A stretch of 64,000 bases of DNA from Dioscorea cayenensis subsp. rotundata (lineage: Eukaryota; Streptophyta; Magnoliopsida; Dioscoreales; Dioscoreaceae): contig NC_052484.1 in assembly GCF_009730915.1 (NCBI RefSeq), positions 2,322,054 through 2,386,053 of the forward strand, written 5' to 3'. Shown here one piece after another: positions 1 through 12,380 of this stretch. The position numbers and the translations under genes were made by a program. Position 1 is the first letter of the stretch. Each line of letters begins with the position of its first letter. The notes beneath the pieces were generated by a model that was not told where the DNA came from, did not search any database, and was given only the letters and a program-made list of their open reading frames with translations.

Positions 1-2870
1 AAAAAGCATTTCATCTATTAGCATGTTTTGGTCATGTTGAAAAATGATCCAAAATGAAAACCAAATACTCCTCTTGCTAGGTCTTTAAAGAAATTAAAGA
101 TCAATGAAAGTGGTGCTTATACATCATCATCCAATGTAGATACAAGCATTGATGTAGATGGCAGTGAGTTCGAGGTCTGTCCTATTGGCCAAAAAGTAGT
201 AAAGACAAAGAGAAAAGGGAAGTAAAAAATGGTGGGTAAATTTTTCCAATGAGTACCTAAGTTTGGCCTTATATCAGTTTGAGCACTAACTTTCAATTTG
301 TATCAAAATGAGCACAAAGTTTTAATTTTGTTTCTCCGGTGAGGCAATTGGGGGATTCTGGTTATCATCGATTGACCTGAAAGCCGTAAATATGATGTGG
401 ACACCCAGGAACCAACTCAGCACATGTCCACATCATCAACTTATACACGTAGCCTAATTGGCTACCACATCATCATCCCTTTCCTTCCTCCCCTTCCTTA
501 TCTTCATCCCTTTCCAGCTTGGTTGATTATGTGGATAGTTGCTAACTTGGTTCCAAGGTGTCTACATCATATTTCCGGCTTCAACGTCACTCGATTATAA
601 CCAAAATCCCCCAATTGCCCCGCCGGAGAAACAAAATTAAAATTTTATGCTCATTTTGATACAAATTGAAAGTTAGTGCTCAAACTGATATAAGGCCAAA
701 CTTAAGTACTCACTTGAAAAATTTACCCCAAATATGGTCAAAAAACCAAACGTAGACTAAGAAATGGAAGCAAGGTGGGTAGAATTACGAGAATGGGGGA
801 ATAAAAAATTAGTAGAAGTGAGAATTTTGAAAAAAAAAATCTTTTGAAATGGTTGCTGATCATCAAATCTTGACCATGGATAGCCACATGAATGTTGAAC
901 AACTCGAGAATCATCGTCTTATGTGTAATGTTATAAAATCAAAATATAATATTTAAGTTTTATTTGTTTTATGTTTAATGCAATGGAATTTTAATATTAT
1001 GTAATTTTAAATTCTAGTCACGTAATATAATTTTATTTTTAATGCAATGTACATAATGTAATTCTATTTATAATGTAATGTGTGTTTGAAAACTAGCCCT
1101 TAGCCTTTGTAAACTAACTGTTATAATCTAGCCGTTGATGGATGATTCAGAAGAAAAGATGTGTGCATTACTCAATGAATTGGGAGAGGCAGAAAAAGCG
1201 TGAATCATCTAGTGGCCCTAAAAGAAGCCGAAGGCATCTGAATCGTGATCGTGAAGTAGGGCACGAAAGGCTTTTCAATGACTACTTTGCCATGAACCTG
1301 TTTATCTTGATAATGTATTTCGTTGAAGATTTCGAATGTGTAAGGCGTTATTTTCTGCGAATTGTAGAAGCACTGGCAAGTAATTCAAAATATTTTCAAT
1401 TAAAGGTTTGATGCAACTGGTAAACAAGGGCTTTCACCACTTCAAAAATGTGTTGCTGCTATTCGATAATCAGCATATGGGGCACCTGTTGATCAGTATG
1501 ATGGGTACATATGAATTGCTGAATGTACTGCAATTGAGTGCCTATTTAAATTCTGTCGATGTATTATTAAAATTTTTGCAGGAAGATATCTAAGAAGACC
1601 TAATAATGATGATGTTGGACGTTTACTTCAACTATATTCTCAGCGACATGGCTTTCCTGGTATGCTTGGTAGCATAGATTGCATGCATTAGCATTGGAAA
1701 AATTGTCTAGTCGTATGGAAAGGCCAATTCACTTGAGGCGATCAAGGGGTTCCAACAATTATGTTGGAAGCGGTTGCTTCAGCAAACCTATGGATTTAGT
1801 ATGCATTCTTCGAAGTTGCTGGTTCTATTAATGATATCAATGTGCTCAATTAATCTCCTCTGTTCAATGACGTACTTCATGGATATGCTCCATCAATTCA
1901 GTTCAATTTTAATGGTACAACATACACGAAATGATATTATCTTGATGATGCCATATATCCAAATTGGGCAACATTTGTGAGAAGTTTTTCATATCCGAAA
2001 GACCCAAATAGATTCAAGTTCAAATAAATGCAAGAGGCTGGAAGAAAAGATGTTGAGCGAGCATTTTGCGTGCTTCAATCTCGATTGGAAATTATTCATG
2101 GCCTTGCTTGTTTTTGGCACAGGGAAAAGTTGAGAGATATAATGTATATATGCATAATATTGAATAACATGATAGTTGAAGATTAAGGGGATACAATCAC
2201 AAATTTGGATGAAGAAAAAAGTGAATTGCCATTTCTCGTCAGTTGAGAGTGCACTTAAGATTTTCAACAATACATAAGAAGAAATGCCGAAATACGTGAT
2301 CAAGAAGTACACCGTCAACTCCGATCCGATTTAGGAGAGCATATTTGGCACCACTTCTGAGTGAACGAAAACGAAAATTAATTCTTTTATGTCTTTTATT
2401 AATGACTTTAATTATGTAATATTTTTAGTATTTTTTAATTTAAATAAGTTGTTTTTTTATTTCTTGATGATCTTGATAAATTATTTTTTATTTATTCACA
2501 TCACAAATTAATTGTTTTTTTCAAAATAATATAGAACATTTTTATTATATTTTAAATATTTATTTTGAAATATAATTTTAAATATGTTATTAAATTTTGT
2601 TTTAAATATTCAAGGATTTATTAAAAAAACTATGTTTTAATGAAATATATTAATGTTATAATAGTTTAAAAAATTGGATGAAATAATTGTGGATCACATT
2701 TCATAGTATAAATAATGAGAGATAATTTAATGAGTTGATGTGTTGATTATAGGTCTCATTTTATAGTATAACTATTATGGGAGATAGTTTAATGAATAAG
2801 AGTTTAATGGGTTGATGAGGCGGTATAATCATCAAACTCTAAGATAGCCTAACTATTAAAGATGCCCTCA
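1..2870 (+). mobile_element. PIF/Harbinger DNA transposon, copy A, decayed and cut by the window edge
   Basis: Bases 1-235 and 730-955 encode the C-terminal part of the Harbinger accessory protein (NAM-associated type), with broken matches to the KHFIYEHVWVMLKDDPKW and ENHRLMCNVIKSKYNI stretches read more cleanly in copy B. Bases 1140-2360 encode a HARBI1-like DDE transposase in scattered frames: FLRIVEALAS near 1360, GMLGSIDCMH near 1660 and DVERAF near 2055. Many stops and frame changes are visible, so it cannot encode a transposase. The 3' end is probably near 2870, where AACTATTAAAGATGCCCT resembles plant Harbinger termini. The 5' end lies outside the window. The same element with the same 3' flank recurs in front of UGT2, so it was duplicated together with the UGT gene. 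Confidence 0.8.
234..728. mobile_element. Long-TIR MITE (Mutator type) nested in Harbinger copy A
   Basis: The two ends are inverted copies of each other for about 100 bp, starting GGGTAAATTTTTCCAATGAG on the left and ending in the complement on the right. The flanks AAAAATGGT (225-233) and AAATATGGT (730-738) form a 9 bp target duplication with one mismatch, which is the Mutator signature. Copy B of the Harbinger lacks this insertion, so it arrived after the duplication or was lost there. The short open frame inside is not a gene. Confidence 0.75.
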
Positions 2871-3048
2871 GGTCCTCTATGCGATTTTTTACACAGATAT
2901 CAATTCCAACATAATGAAAGACACTTGCGTTAGAGGGAATAACTTCCTTGTGCACATCCTTGAGGTGACTTGGTAAAATCCTTCTCCACACACATATAAT
3001 AATCATTAAAATCTTAAATCATTCCTACACAACTCTCACAATATAAAC

Positions 3049-3463
3049 TGGAGGTGGGCCCGTGACCAGGCCGGTTCAATGAACCGCAACCGCCCCGTCA
3101 TGTAAACGGGCCGGTTAAAGTTGGCTCGCCAAGTCAACCCGCCAAGTCAGGCCCGGTTTGGAATCGGGTCAAGTCTGATTTGATAATTTTTTTTTCTTTT
3201 TTTTTTGAACTTTCTAAAATTTTTTTAAACTTTTTTTTAATTTTTTTTAATGGGTGGGTCAAATCGGCCCGGCATGTCAAACCCGCTGGGTCAGGCCGAT
3301 TCTAGTCCTAGCTCCCTATGACCTGGACCCACAGAGTCAAACGGATCAACCTGCTCCGACGGGTTCTACACCTTTGCCATTCTGGATTCAGGTCGGGATC
3401 AATAAACCGCAACCCAACGAATCAGGCCCGCAGGGCCTTTTGACTGGCCCATGCCCATCACTA
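3049..3463. repeat. GC-rich hAT-like MITE upstream of UGT1
   Basis: A GC-rich block full of CCCGC-GGGTCA type motifs sits in AT-rich surroundings about 145 bp before the UGT1 start codon. Its ends, GGAGGTGGGCC and GCCCATCACTA, are imperfect inverted repeats. The copy before UGT2 is flanked by ACCTAAAG and CCCTAAAT, close to an 8 bp target duplication. Related blocks lie before all four UGT genes, so it predates the array. The hAT assignment is inference. Confidence 0.4.
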
Positions 3464-3607
3464 CCCTAAACAATCCATAGAATAAATTAAACAAGTTCCA
3501 CCTTACCTTCTTCTCCTACCATCCTCTATCTCTTCTCCCTCAATATCATCCAACCAAAAAAATAAATCATCCTCTCAACACCTCCAAACATCATCACCAT
3601 CATCATC

Positions 3608-6078
3608 ATGAACAACAACAACAACAACAACAACACAACAATATTAGTGATCCCTTTCCCTGCCCAAGGCCATCTGAACCAACTCCTCCACCTCTCCCTC
3701 CGCCTCTCCACCTCCGGCCACTTCTCCTCCGTCCACTTCGCTGGCTCTTCCATCCATAACCGTCAAATCATCTCCCGTTTCCAAGGCTGGCCTTCCTCCT
3801 CCCTCTCCACTCTCCGCATGCACGACTTCCCTTTACCACCTTTCTCCACTCCCCCTCCCAATCCCTCCTCCATTTTCCCTGACCACCTTCTCCCTCTCCT
3901 CCACTCTTTATCCCATCTCCAACCCTTTCTTTCCTCTCTTCTCCACGACCTCTCCTCCTCCTCCAAACGCCTCATCCTCATCCATGACCCTCTCATGTCC
4001 TTCGCTGCAAAACAAGCCCTCTCTCTCAAAACATCCACTCACATCCAAGTTTTCAAGTACATATGCACTCCTTGCTTTTACCAACTCTCCTTCCTACCTA
4101 ACCAAACCTCAAGTGATCTTGTTCTTAAGCAATTCCCTGGTTGTTTTAATGACACTTTCTTGGAGTTTAGGAATCGTGGACATTATAATGATAAGGACGC
4201 TGTTGAAGATGGGTTTATTATTAATACTTGTGAAGCAATTGAAGGTGAGATTATTGAAGATTTCCGGCGAGCTAAGGCTGGGAAGATAGTGTTTACTGTT
4301 GGTCATGTTCATCCTCTTGTGGTTGGTGGTGGTGCTTGGAGAAGTGAGGGTTTGGAATGGCTTGATAAGCAAGTGGACAAGAGTGTTTTGTATGTTGCCT
4401 TTGGTACTACTTCTATGATGTCTGATGAACAGGTCAGTGTTTTTGATTTTTTTTTTTTTTTAAATCAATAAAGAGTAATGTTATTCATTCCAAAGTAACC
4501 CAGAAATGGGAATCTCACCTTTGGAATTGCATTCGAGACACTATTTTAAGATCACTCAATGCTATTGATTCTGAAATAGTGTCACATAAAAGTTATTTTT
4601 TCAAAAAATAAGTATAGGACTAATTAAATGTTTTTATAAATATGAACTTTAAATATAAGTCTTTTTTAATTAATGGTAGTCTTTAAGCTATGATCTCCAA
4701 TTAATTGGGTTGGACTTGACCAAGAAGCCGGAGAAAAGTCTTCGCTATGTGGTTTTTGAAAACCACTTTCATGATGACCATTGAATAAGTGAGAAGCTTT
4801 TGTTTTGCCACTCTTAATAGAATATTATTTATATATACATACAAAATAGATGATCAGAAAAAAAATAATTTTTTTTTTCAATACTCCTACAACTCATGAT
4901 CTATTAACAAGCCCAGTGGGACCTCCAGCTTAGAGAATTAGAGCACCTGTCTATGTCTAATGACACATGAGATTAGGGGTTATAACTATATCATATTTTT
5001 ATTTTACATTTATTTTTTTTAATTAAAAATATAGATAAACCATGAGTATCTAGGATTGGAACCATCCACCTTTGAGTTGCTCAAAAGAGATAAAATATTA
5101 CATACTCTATTGCATGAGTGATAAATCTAAAAATTAATATATTTTTATAAAATATATATGTCCTTCAGATTTATTTGTGTTTTTCATCTTTTTATGGTTT
5201 TAAAAAAAATTCCCAGAGGCTTTTGCAAACCTAATGCCTAGTTAATCCCTCTCTTGTGTCCATAATACTTATAGAAATGTTTATATTTTTATTTTATTTA
5301 CGTATAATATAGTGAACTACATTTTGTTGTGTTTGGTGTCATTTTGTTTTATGTAATTTGTTGTCATGTTCTATTTGTATTTTATGGATTTTATTAAATA
5401 AATATGATTTATCAATTTTTCATGAAAAAAAATTCTGCCTCTTCATTATGAGACTTAATTTTTTTTCCCTTACATTTAAATAATTTTACCAAGAATATCA
5501 ATATATATTTCACATTGGTGCAGATAGAAGAGTTAGCAATTGGATTAGAGAAGAGTGAGCAAAAGTTCATATGGGTCCTGAGAGATGCTGATGGTGGTGA
5601 TGTATCTGCTGATGAACAAAACGCTGACAAGAGAAGAAGAAAGTTGCCACCAGGATATGAAGAAAGATTGAAAGGTGTTGGAATGGTTGTGAGAGATTGG
5701 GTTCCACAGTTGGAAATACTAGCACACAAAGCCATTGGAGCATTCATGAGTCACTGTGGATGGAACTCATGCATGGAGAGCTTGAGTTTTGGAGTGCCAA
5801 TTCTTGCATGGCCCATGCACTCGGACCAACCAAGGAATGCCATGTGTGTGAGTGAGTATTTGAAGGTGGGGTTCATGGTGAGGGATTGGGAACATAGAAT
5901 GGAAGTTGTGAGCTCAATGGTGATTGTGGAGGTGGTGAAGAGATTGATGGTGAGTGATGAAGGGATGGAGGTGAAGAATAGGGCAAGGGAACTTGGTGAA
6001 CAAATTAGGGTTAGTGTTTCTCATGGTGGTTCTTCTTGGAAAGAGATGCAATCCTTCATTTCATATATTAGTACATGA
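3608..6078 (+). CDS. UGT1: zeatin O-glucosyltransferase-like family-1 glycosyltransferase, intact
   Basis: Exon 1 is 3608-4432 (275 codons), the intron 4433-5523 (gtcagt...ggtgcag, phase 0), and exon 2 5524-6078, giving 459 residues, a normal plant UGT length. The catalytic His is at 22 in PFPAQGHLNQ with partner Asp127 in HDPLMS. The 44-residue PSPG sugar-donor box runs from Trp334 to Gln377 and keeps HCGWNS and the final Asp-Gln. FGTT-MSDEQIEELAIGLE and VLRDAD match zeatin O-glucosyltransferases, which glucosylate the cytokinin side-chain hydroxyl in the cytosol. The exact acceptor is inferred from family only. The chosen ATG opens a poly-Asn run and is conserved in all four copies. One oddity is VGHVHPL at about 231-237 where the other copies have VGP or similar. 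This is the only uninterrupted copy in the array. Confidence 0.9.
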
Positions 6079-6116
6079 TTTGAGATTTCTTTTAACTTCT
6101 TGTAAAATTTATATAT

Positions 6117-6133
6117 TAATAAATAAAATAAAC
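6117..6133 (+). terminator. Probable polyadenylation signal of UGT1
   Basis: Overlapping AATAAA-type hexamers lie about 40 bp after the UGT1 stop codon. The same stretch follows UGT2 and UGT4, while UGT3 has a rearranged version. Assignment is by position and motif only. Confidence 0.4.
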
Positions 6134-6830
6134 GGGAAATGGTGTTGAGGTTTCTCTCAAATAAACCTGAACATTCTTCTCCATTTCTTCATCTTCAAAT
6201 TTTCAATTATATTACGGATAAAAATACTCTTCCATATTCCCAAGCTCCGAATTTTCTAAATGATATTCAAAATTTTCCATATTCTTTCTTCCAACCAAAT
6301 ATTTAAAATTTCCAAAATTATCTTCAAAACCCACAAAAGTATCCCACTTCACAAAATTTTCCCCAATTTTAAAAATCAACCAAATTTTCCATATGGTTAT
6401 CCAATGTTTTATGGACCTAGTTTCTTCAATCCAAGCATGGGTATGACAAGTCAACAAATCAATATTGAAACAAGTGGCATTCAGATTCCTTCAAGCGACC
6501 CTGAAAATTTTGATAAAAATTCTCATGCCGATCAACAGAATACAACAGAAATAGGTTCATTTTCTGACTCTCAGTTTCCCTCTTTTTCCACACAACCAAG
6601 GATTGAGAATATTGTTCTGAATGAAGACAAGCATGAAGATCAAGTTGAAAACGACGACCATGGAACATGGAAGACGATAAAATGCTTGTGAGTGCATGGC
6701 TTACAATTTTAACTGATAGTGTTGCTACTACTCAGAATGATAGAACATTTTGAAAAAGAGTGACCAACTAGTTCAATGAAAATCGGCGATCTGGTTCAAG
6801 GAGAAAATTACATCTAGCTATAAGCAACTG

Positions 6831-8620
6831 ATAAGTGCTTGTGTACTAGTAATATGAAGTATTTTTTCTTACATTGAGCATTACTTTTTTTTTTAGATTT
6901 TATCGTTTATACATGTGTATTTGTGTTACTTTTGTGCATATAGGGTTGTGGAAACAATAGTGGAAGGAAAGAGCCAAAAGTAAATCTGTGGATGCATTTT
7001 GTTGATCAAATCTTGAATGGAACAAACGCGAAGACACAACACATGATTGTGTGCCAACCTCCGTTGTGCTCAAAGACACGTGATTGTGTGCCAACCTCCA
7101 TTGTGCTCAAGCAATTACATGGTTTGGAGAGGCACAAAGGCAGTCACATTCGCGTGTCCCGACTTGTGCAATGCTAACAAGATTTTTGTCAATGTGATTT
7201 TTATTGAAGACGTAACTCAATCTACCGCATGGATGTGTGCCCATTCATATGGCCTCGATGAAGAGTGTGGATTCGGGAGTATTATAACGAAACACTATAG
7301 CAGTTACTGTTTATAGCTCGCAGAAATTGAAGTCCTGGAAATTCACACAGGCATGTGGAAATTCCACATGTCCATATGGATGCCCGATTACAGCCCTATT
7401 TAAGCCGCGACTTGTGACGTGTTGAATAATCTTTTCCCATATTTTCCTCAAGTTCGGAGGCGCTCGCGGCTAGGGTTTAGAGAGGTTTTGGCAAGGTTCT
7501 TAGAGTGGTTCTACAGCCTTCAACACTGCGTTCCTTTGGCAGATAGTTATTGGGGGAGCTTTCGTCGACACCAATTCGGCGAGGTGTGCCCTATGCTTGA
7601 CGAGGGAACTTTTGGAGAAGATGAGGTTACTCGACAAGACCATCAACACGGAATATGAGGGGCTTTTACTTATGAATTGCATGTGTTTACTTTTGATTTC
7701 ATTATTGATTGTATCTTATTCCATGGATAGCCAAACCCCTAGTGGGTGTTTGGACTTGTAAACCGTATGATGTTTTTGTTTCATTGACTTTTCATTATAT
7801 TTCTTTAATTGATGCCTTTAATTGATTTCCAATCTTGAATGCTTGTTAAATTGATTTTCCTTTAAAGTGACACTAAGGTTGAGAATCTACACTTGTAATC
7901 CTTGTGAGTGAGTGACGCACCATAAGGGTTAGACAAAGCAAGATTGGAGAGGGTTGAGATGGTGAGTCGAGAGATAGCGGAACATTCCTTTTCCCTTCCG
8001 GTGTGATTTATCCTACATGTATATTCCAAAAGTTCTTTGCGACCACAATAGAGTGAAGTGCTAAGAGAGGAACTCCGTTGGGGCTTAGTTGCGCAAGAAA
8101 CCGAGTAAAGCGTTGAAGCAATCCTTAGTGTTGGGGCTTAATTGTGACTAGGGGTCTTTCGCTTGGACCAAAGGGTTATATCTATATTAAGGAATAGGGT
8201 TTATCACTTGGAGTCCCTAGAGCTTTATGCAACTTTGCATAGTGTAGGGTTAGTCATGGTTGACCTTAGGTTTGGGACCGTATATTTTAGGTTTTTCACG
8301 ACTCATTAAACATCAGTTAGGAGACATAATGATTGGTCCTGCATTTGAAACAATAGTTCTAGGGTAAGCAATGTACGGGTGCCCCATTTTCTATCGATTG
8401 CATCTTCTTTCATTTTATAGCGTCTCTCTTTCTTGTTTCTTTATTTCTTTTCACATTGATATTGTTCACACCACCTTTGAACCATCATCATCATAGTTAA
8501 ATAGCAACTCTAGTATTTCCGATCACTATTCTCTGTGATACGACTACTCATTCACCAGGGTACTTATTACTTTGACAACTCGTGCATTTGCGGTACACAC
8601 GCAAGGGGTGCGTCAACAAT
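6831..8620 (+). repeat. Solo-LTR-like Ty3/gypsy fossil inside Harbinger copy B
   Basis: The 1.8 kb insert starts TGATAAGTGCTTG and ends near GGGGTGCGTCAACA, interrupting the Harbinger ORF1. It contains a CTATTTAAG promoter-like box near 7397 followed by a GC-rich leader, the layout of a long plant retrotransposon LTR, possibly of the Tat/Athila group. No primer site, gag or pol is present. A clean 5 bp target duplication was not found, so both ends are uncertain by a few bases. Short open frames inside look accidental. Confidence 0.45.
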
Positions 8621-10406
8621 ATTGGCATTGGATGATTCCACTTATTAATGAATTTAACTAAATATACAACAAATTATTAGGGAAGTATCATAGTGGATGG
8701 AGTGACAATCAATTGAAATAACATGCTTGTACTCGATCTATATTATCATAATCGTAAAAAGCATTTCATTTATGAGCATGTTTGGGTCATGTTGAAAGAT
8801 GATCCAAAATGGAAACCAAATAGTCCTCTTGCAAGGTCTTCAAAGAAATTGAAGATCAATGAAAGTGGTGCTTATACATCATCATCCAATGTGGCATCAT
8901 TGATGGAAATAACAGTGAGGTCAAGGTTCGTCCTATTGGCCAAAAAGCAGCAAAGGCAAAGAGAAAAGGGAAGTCAAATGTGGTCGTAAAACCAAACGTA
9001 GAAGAAGTAATAGAAGCAAGATGGGTAGAATTACGAGAATGGAGGAATGAAAAATTAGTAAAAGTGAGAAGTTTGAAAAAATCTTTTGAAATGGTTGTTG
9101 ATCATCAAATTTTGACCATGAATACTAGCCACATGAATGCTGAACAACTCGAGAATCATCGTCTTATGTGTAATGTTATAAAATCAAAATATAATATTTA
9201 ATTTTTATTTATTTTATGTTTAATGCAATGTAATTTTAATATTATATAATTTTAAATTCAAGTCAATGTAATTTTATTTTTAATGCAATGTACGTAATGT
9301 AATTTTATTTATAATGTAATGTGTGTTTGAAAACTAGCTATTATAAACTAACCGTTATAATCTAGCCGTTGATTGATAATTTGGAAGAAAAGATGTGTGA
9401 TTTAGTCGAGGAACGGGAGAAGCGGAAAAAAGGTGAATCATCTAGTGACCCTAGAAGAAGCCGAAAGCATCTGAATCATGATTGTGAAACAGGACATGAA
9501 AGGCGCGCTTTTCAATGACTACTTCGCCGATTAACCTATGTATCCTGATAATGTATTTCATCGAAGATTTCAAATGTGCAAGCCATTATTTCTTCGAATC
9601 GTAGAAGCACTGGCAAGTCATTCAGAATATTTCCAATTAAGGGTTGATGCAACTGGTAAACGAGGGTTTTCACCACTTCAAAAATGTACTGCTGCTAATC
9701 GACAATTAGCATGTGGGCACCGGCTGATCAGTATGACGAGTACATATGAATTACTGAATGTACTGCAATTGAATGCCTATTTAAATTCTGTTGATGTATT
9801 ATTAAAATTTTTACAGCAAGATATCTAAGAAGACCCAATAATGATGATGTTAAACGTTTACTTCAACTACATTCTTAGCGACATGGCTTTCCTGGTATGC
9901 TTGGTAGCATAGATTGCATGCATTGGCATTGGAAAAATTGGCCAATTCACTCGAGTGGATCAAGGGGTTCCAACAATTATATTGGAAGTTGTTGCTTCAA
10001 CAGACCTATGGATTTAGCATACATTCTTCAGAGTTGCTGGTTCTAATAATGATATCAATGTGCTCAATTAATTTCCTCTATTCAATGATGCACTTCATAG
10101 ACATGCTTCAGCATTTCAGTTCAATGTTAATGGTACTACATACACGAAAGTATATTATATTGCTGATGGCATATATCCAAATTGGGCAACATTTGTGAAA
10201 AGTTTTTCATATCCGGAAGACGCAAATAGAATCAAGTTCAAGCAAATGCAAGAGGCCGGAAGAAAAGACGTTGAGCGAGCATTTGGCATGCTTCAATCTT
10301 GATGGGCAATTGTTCATGGCCCTGCTCGTTTTTTGTACACGAAAAAGTTGAGAGATATAATGTACACATGCATCATATTGTATAACATGATTGTTGAAGA
10401 TGAAGG

Positions 10407-10985
10407 CAATGTTTTAATAACCGGACAAGTTGTCACCTCGGTTAGGCAACTGGTTCCAATTCAACCGGATTTAAAAATTTTCAAATAAATAAATATTTAA
10501 AAAATTAAAAAATTAAAAAAAAATAAGTAAAAAATAAGGAAAAAAAAGCAAAAAAGATACAAAATTACCTATTGCAAAGTTAAATTACCTTTATGAGGTC
10601 ATACAAATATACAAGGATACAACTATACAACAAATATTCAAAAATAAAGAATTAAATAAAATATAAGTATACAAGTATAAACAACAACAACAACAATAAA
10701 AAATGAGGAATAAAATACAAGTATACACTATACTATAAAGTAAAATTATTTAATTACTAATTAGTGCAATATTATAAATCATAATATCTTGACAGTAGCC
10801 ATCATGCTTTTTAGTTTTTGACTTTTTGTCTTTTTGGAATTTGGACCGAGTTTATTAACTTTATTTAATTGTGTAATTTTAAAATAAATAAACTAATCAA
10901 ATAATTTAAATTAATAAATCAGTCGATCCAGTCCAACCAGTTCACTGGTTGAACCGGCTGGTTCGGTCCGTCTTTTAAATCATTG
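10407..10985. mobile_element. hAT-type MITE nested in Harbinger copy B
   Basis: The ends CAATGTTTTAATAACCGGAC and the inverted CAATGATTTAAAAGACGGAC are imperfect terminal inverted repeats. The flanks GATGAAGG (10399-10406) and GATGAAAG (10986-10993) form an 8 bp target duplication with one mismatch, as expected of hAT elements. Harbinger copy A is uninterrupted at this point. The interior is AT-rich with no coding capacity. Confidence 0.75.
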
Positions 10986-11694
10986 GATGAAAGGGATACA
11001 ATCACAAATTGGGATGACGAAGAAAGTTAATTGTCATTTCCTCGTTAGTGTAGGGGGCACTCAAGATTTTCAATAATACATAAGAAGAAATACCGAAATA
11101 CATGATCATGAAATACATCATCAACTTCGATCCGATTTAGTAGAGTATATTTGGCACCACTTCGGAGTGAACGAAAACAAAAATTAACGCTTTTATGTCT
11201 TTTATTAATGGCTTTAATTATGTAATATTTTTAGTATTTTCTAATTTAAATAACGTTGTTTTTTTTAATTTTTTGATGATCTTGATAAATTATTTTTTAT
11301 TTATTCACATCACAAATTAATTGTTTTTTTCAAAATAATATAGAACATTTTATTAAATATTAAAAAATTTATTAAATAACTATGTTTTAATGAAATATAA
11401 TGTTAATAGTTTAAAAATAAATGAAATAATTGTGGGTCCCATTTTATATTATAAATAATGAAAGATAGTTTAATGAGTTGATGGGTTGATTGTGGATCCC
11501 ATTATATAACTTCTCAGGTCCTCTATGAGATTTTTTACACAGATATCAATTCCAACATAACGAAAGCCACTTGCGTTAGAGGGAATAACTTCTCCTAGTG
11601 CACATCCTTGAGGTGACTTGGTCCAAAAAATAAAAATCCTTCTCCACACATATAATAATCATTAAAATCTTAAATTATTCCCACACAAGTCTCA

Positions 11695-12360
11695 AGGTGA
11701 TGTTTGTTTTGGATTGGGAATAGATTGGGAATGGTTTTGTTTGATTGACAGACTTGGAAATGTGGGAGAAATCTATGAGGAATGAGATGAGGGGAGAAGG
11801 TTGATTGCCATTCATCCCATTTTCACAAGGAATGCCCAATCCGGATCATAAAATGTCCATTTTACCCCTGACATTAAATGCTTTCCCATCGAAATTTTGT
11901 CATTCTTTCCTTTTTACTTTAGTCATTCAACAAAACAATAATAATAATAATAATAATTATTATTATTATTATTATTTAAATTAATTATAAAATAATAAAA
12001 ATAACAATATAACATTGTAAAAAAAACAACATTTCCCACTTATTGTAAAATGATAACAATAATAATAAAGATTAATTGTAAAATTAATTATAAAAAATAA
12101 ATTATAACTATAATGATAACATATTACAAATAAAATAATTTTATTAACTAATATATTTATTTATTTAATATTCACTTAATAAGGGCATAAAAGATATTTC
12201 CCACATAATTCTTTTTTTTTTACTTTTCCCATTCCCAATGAATTACTTTCTCATACCCTCTAACCAAACACAATTTTCCTTCCATTCCTAATCTATTCCC
12301 CCTTATTCTCATTCCTAACTAATTACTCCTCAATTTCATTGCTTGCAAATAAACAGCACC
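11695..12360. mobile_element. Tourist/Harbinger-like MITE upstream of UGT2
   Basis: This 666 bp AT-rich insertion has ends GGTGATGTTTGTTT and inverted GGTGCTGTTTATTT and is flanked on both sides by TCA. The UGT1 locus lacks it and reads straight through the corresponding CTCTCACAA sequence. GATTGGGAATAGATTGGGAATGG at the left is answered by its inverted form at the right. The superfamily is inferred from the 3 bp duplication. Confidence 0.55.
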
Positions 12361-12380
12361 TCACAAGTCACAACCTAAAG

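Larger units (their letters stand above)
6150..11515 (+). mobile_element. PIF/Harbinger DNA transposon, copy B, with nested insertions
   Basis: The accessory ORF1 protein begins about 6190: FPYGYPMFYG, MTSQQINIETSG and SFSDSQFPSFST are readable to about 6690. It resumes after a 1.8 kb insertion, from about 8625, with HSGWSDNQL, then HFIYEHVWVMLKDDPKW and ENHRLMCNVIKSKYNI ending at 9201. The HARBI1-like transposase follows from about 9370 to 11190, with FLRIVEALASHSEYFQLRVD, GMLGSIDCMHWHW, ADGIYPNWATF-like and DVERAFGMLQS blocks. Stops and frame changes break both genes. The 5' junction with UGT1 3' flank is near 6155. Relative to copy A, about 300 bp of the 3' end is missing. Confidence 0.8.

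Noticed and set aside
3763-4038. Minus-strand open frames opposite UGT exon 1 (also 13163-13369, 29415-29690, 47567-47842)
   Set aside because: Antisense shadows of the pyrimidine-rich exon 1; they appear in all copies only because the sense strand is conserved.
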